Source: Oscillospiraceae bacterium
GTDB lineage: Bacteria > Bacillota > Clostridia > Oscillospirales > Ruminococcaceae
Assembly: GCA_902798675.1 (NCBI GenBank)
Contig: CADBXQ010000049.1
Span: 1 to 6,162, forward strand
Length of the DNA: 6,162 bases
Reading direction: 5' to 3'
A program made the position numbers and the translations under genes. Of this stretch, positions 3,833 through 6,162 are shown in pieces (positions within the stretch are counted from its first letter, which is position 1; each line of letters starts with the position of its first letter). The notes under the pieces were generated by a model. That model did no database searches and was not told where the DNA came from. It was given only the letters and a program-made list of their open reading frames with translations.

Positions 3833-6162
3833 AGTGACATTGAATGGTTTTATTCAAATAAAAAGAATATATATAACATCCATCAACTTTTTTTGGTGTT
3901 AATTTTTCTAGGGCGCGTTTATAAAAAAACAACTGTTTGGAATATAATTGTTTTAATTGATGTTCGAAAGCTTGGTCGGTTTTATAGTCAACAACCATCA
4001 ATTTGTTGTCTTTTTCAATCAAACAGTCAATGACCCCGTGAAGAACAATTTTAGAGTTGTCCTTGACTTTATATATTTCTTTAGCATAAATCTCGCAAGC
4101 AAAGCTTTTTTCTCGCTGAACCGAGTCTGCTGTTTCGATTAAGTGATAAATTTTAGATTTAAAAAAATGCTGCAATTTGTTTTTATTCAGGAATTTAGCT
4201 TGCTTTTTAGTTATATATTCTTTTTCAACCAGTCTTTTAATTTCATTATTTATGTCATATTTAGCATTTTTTAGATTTGCATATTGTAAAAATTCATGGG
4301 TTGCGGTTCCGATTTCGGCAGGTGTTGGGCTTTCGCTGAATGACAGGGTCCTTAAGTTTTGCGATTGGTGTTGTGGCGCTATGTCGCTAACAGAGAGTTT
4401 GGCTGGAATTGATGAAAGATGCTGATTTGAAAATTTGAATTCAACTTGCTTTTTGATTTTTTCAACCATTTTGGGATCATATTTTTCTGTTTTCTTTTCT
4501 TTTTTCTTTGTTTCGATTTTTTCAAATTTATTTATTATTTTTATAGAACAGTCGAATTCTTCTGAATCGAATGAAATTTTTGGATTTCCAAAACAAGCGT
4601 CTTTGTGCCTCAAAAATCCCGCTAGTATCCATTCATAGAAGCTGTTTTTATTTTTGCAATATGAGGTTGGCAGGAGCGTTGAGTTGTATGGTATGGAGTT
4701 TTTGTATTTTTGATCTTTGTCAACGGCGGTTAAAATCAGTTTGTCCTTTGCCCTGGTCATCGCAACATACAAAAGCCTGAGTTCTTCTGCTTTCATGGCG
4801 TTTTTTTCCGAAAACACGGACGCGTTAAATGGAAGCGTGTTGTAACGCGAGAGGGTTTGCGGATTTGAGTGTTTCAGAGCCATTCCGAATTTCGAAGAAA
4901 AAAGAATTGGTTGATTAAAATCTTGCATATTAAATTTTTTTCCACAAAATGATAAAAACACAACTGGAAATTCTAGGCCTTTGCTTTTGTGTATGGTCAT
5001 GATTCTAACTGCGTTTTTATCCATATTTGAGCTGGATGAAGCGGATTGAGTCTTATTTTTTTTGCACAAGTCAATATTTTTCAAAAATCCTGTTAATCCG
5101 CAGTCGTTGAATTCTTCATATTTTTTAGCATTATGTATAAGTAATTTCAAATTAAACAATTTTTGTTCACTAGATTCAGATATTGACAGAAACAAATAAA
5201 AGAGATTGTGGTTATATATTTCTTGTATTAGTTGAGATATTGATAGGGTTGTTGATTTTTTTTGCAGCGCGGACAATTCCTCTATAAATGATTTACACTT
5301 TTCGTTTTGTGATTCTTTTAGTGCAATATATACAGGTTTGTTTTCATTATTAAGTCGAATTTGTGCAAGTTCACCAATTGAAAAATTAAACATAGGTGAC
5401 AATAAAACCGCGCACAAAGGTATGTCTAAAAATGGATTGCTGATTGATTTTAGCAGCGAAATTGTTAGCGAAACTTCATAGGAATCCAAATATCCGCTTT
5501 CGCCTGATGATGTAAACGGTATGTCGAATTCGGATAAATATTTGCAAAGCACCTTTTCGATTTTTTTGCCGGAGCGGAATAAAATTGCAAAATCTTTTGG
5601 TTGGCAGATTCTAGCTGAATTTTTATCACTAATTTTTATTTTGTTGACTAACATAAATTTTATTCTACTTGCAATATGTTTGGATTCACACTCTATGTTG
5701 TCATCATCACCGCGGCTGTTGTCTATTATATGAAATTCGGTTGATAAATTTTCAATATAGGGGAAATAAGATGAACTGAATAATTGTTCTCCGTTTTTGT
5801 AATCCGACCCGCCAAATTCTTCAGACATAATTTGACCAAATAGAAAATTTACAGAATTAGTCACTTCTTTTCTGCTTCTAAAGTTATTATTGAGTGTTAT
5901 CACATTTTTGCTGCAATTTTTTAAGCTATATCTTTGTTTGTGTGATATAAACACATCGGGGTCTGCTTGCCTGAAGCGATATATGCTTTGCTTGACGTCT
6001 CCAACCATAAATAAATTCTTGCCATTGTCAGAAAGAATTTGAAACAGCATGTCTTGCGCTGTATTCACATCTTGAAATTCATCGACCAAAACTGCTTCAA
6101 ACCGAGATGACATTTTTTTGCCGAGTTTAGTTAAAACAAATCCATTATTAGTCGGCATAGCT
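3831..6162 (-). CDS. addA: ATP-dependent helicase/nuclease subunit A, C-terminal part (cut by the window edge)
   Basis: AddA is the UvrD-type 3'-5' helicase and nuclease subunit of AddAB, which processes double-strand breaks for RecA-dependent repair in Firmicutes. The frame is open to the right edge; the ATG at 6158-6156 is internal by homology. Counting from that Met: Walker B VDEFQD (25-30), GDVKQSIYRFR (53-63, typical of AddA), motif IV LNNNFRS (89-95), AILFRS (191-196), motif V IMTIHKSKGLEF (386-397) and motif VI LRLLYVAMTRAKDKLIL (460-476). The RecB-type nuclease domain follows: GTATHE with H621, GVID with D711, VDYKTD with D724 and K726, and YSKQLFFY with Q742 and Y746. All expected active-site residues in this part are present, so it looks functional. 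Walker A and about 400 N-terminal residues lie beyond the window, where addB would also be expected upstream. It is convergent with rpsR, with 53 bases between stop codons. Confidence 0.95.
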   Translation of the reverse strand, partial: AMPTNNGFVLTKLGKKMSSRFEAVLVDEFQDVNTAQDMLFQILSDNGKNLFMVGDVKQSIYRFRQADPDVFISHKQRYSLKNCSKNVITLNNNFRSRKEVTNSVNFLFGQIMSEEFGGSDYKNGEQLFSSSYFPYIENLSTEFHIIDNSRGDDDNIECESKHIASRIKFMLVNKIKISDKNSARICQPKDFAILFRSGKKIEKVLCKYLSEFDIPFTSSGESGYLDSYEVSLTISLLKSISNPFLDIPLCAVLLSPMFNFSIGELAQIRLNNENKPVYIALKESQNEKCKSFIEELSALQKKSTTLSISQLIQEIYNHNLFYLFLSISESSEQKLFNLKLLIHNAKKYEEFNDCGLTGFLKNIDLCKKNKTQSASSSSNMDKNAVRIMTIHKSKGLEFPVVFLSFCGKKFNMQDFNQPILFSSKFGMALKHSNPQTLSRYNTLPFNASVFSEKNAMKAEELRLLYVAMTRAKDKLILTAVDKDQKYKNSIPYNSTLLPTSYCKNKNSFYEWILAGFLRHKDACFGNPKISFDSEEFDCSIKIINKFEKIETKKKEKKTEKYDPKMVEKIKKQVEFKFSNQHLSSIPAKLSVSDIAPQHQSQNLRTLSFSESPTPAEIGTATHEFLQYANLKNAKYDINNEIKRLVEKEYITKKQAKFLNKNKLQHFFKSKIYHLIETADSVQREKSFACEIYAKEIYKVKDNSKIVLHGVIDCLIEKDNKLMVVDYKTDQAFEHQLKQLYSKQLFFYKRALEKLTPKKVDGCYIYSFYLNKTIQCH

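Noticed and set aside
3036..3840. Minus-strand open frames opposite ssb and rpsR
   Set aside because: They are antisense shadows of conserved genes; one also overlaps the terminator at 3790-3832.
3770..5733. Several short + strand open frames across the right half
   Set aside because: All lie antisense to addA, whose helicase and nuclease motifs run unbroken through the region. Their Phe/Leu/Ser-rich translations are typical of the complement of AT-rich coding DNA.
6155..6162. GCATAGCT at the right end is the reverse complement of AGCTATGC at 24-31, as if the window had inverted ends
   Set aside because: Eight bases are too few to be meaningful, and addA clearly continues past the right edge, so this is not a natural terminus.

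Overview
The window looks like chromosomal DNA of a low-GC Gram-positive bacterium of the class Clostridia. The evidence is the rpsF-ssb-rpsR operon with strong AGGAGG-type ribosome binding sites, near-consensus sigma-A-type promoters, U-tailed hairpin terminators and an AddA-type (not RecB-type) helicase-nuclease. The S6 sequence resembles what I recall of Oscillospiraceae/Ruminococcaceae S6 proteins, but that rank is only an impression. Most of the DNA is AT-rich. Against this background the first 900 bases hold conspicuous GC-rich simple repeats.

Layout. Positions 1-26 are five perfect copies of CCGAG, possibly the tail of an upstream gene, followed by a strong terminator (102-171). A well-placed Shine-Dalgarno then starts a 334-residue exported protein of unknown function (295-1299). 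Its middle is two Ala/Tyr/Gly/Asp-rich low-complexity tracts written almost only in C-ending codons. It ends at its own terminator (1337-1383). The rest of the 416-base gap up to 1715 holds a degenerate array of a TCAAGGA-type motif (1380-1539) and the galU promoter (1639-1667). galU (1716-2585) encodes UTP-glucose-1-phosphate uridylyltransferase. A near-consensus promoter (2605-2633) and a structured leader that probably binds the S6:S18 pair precede rpsF (start 2722, not the upstream in-frame ATG at 2650), ssb (3033) and rpsR (GTG start 3547). A terminator (3790-3832) closes that operon. From the opposite strand, convergent with rpsR and reaching its stop at 3831-3833, comes the C-terminal 775 or so residues of addA, cut by the right edge of the window.

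How the genes fit together. The rpsF-ssb-rpsR operon couples two neighbouring small-subunit proteins with the single-strand DNA binding protein, and AddA is the helicase-nuclease of double-strand break repair. These are housekeeping genes. galU supplies UDP-glucose for envelope polymers. The odd part is the left 1.6 kb: an unrecognised exported protein with expanded repeats, flanked by other repeats. I see no mobile element, CRISPR array, tRNA or rRNA, and nothing that justifies claiming a new multi-gene system.
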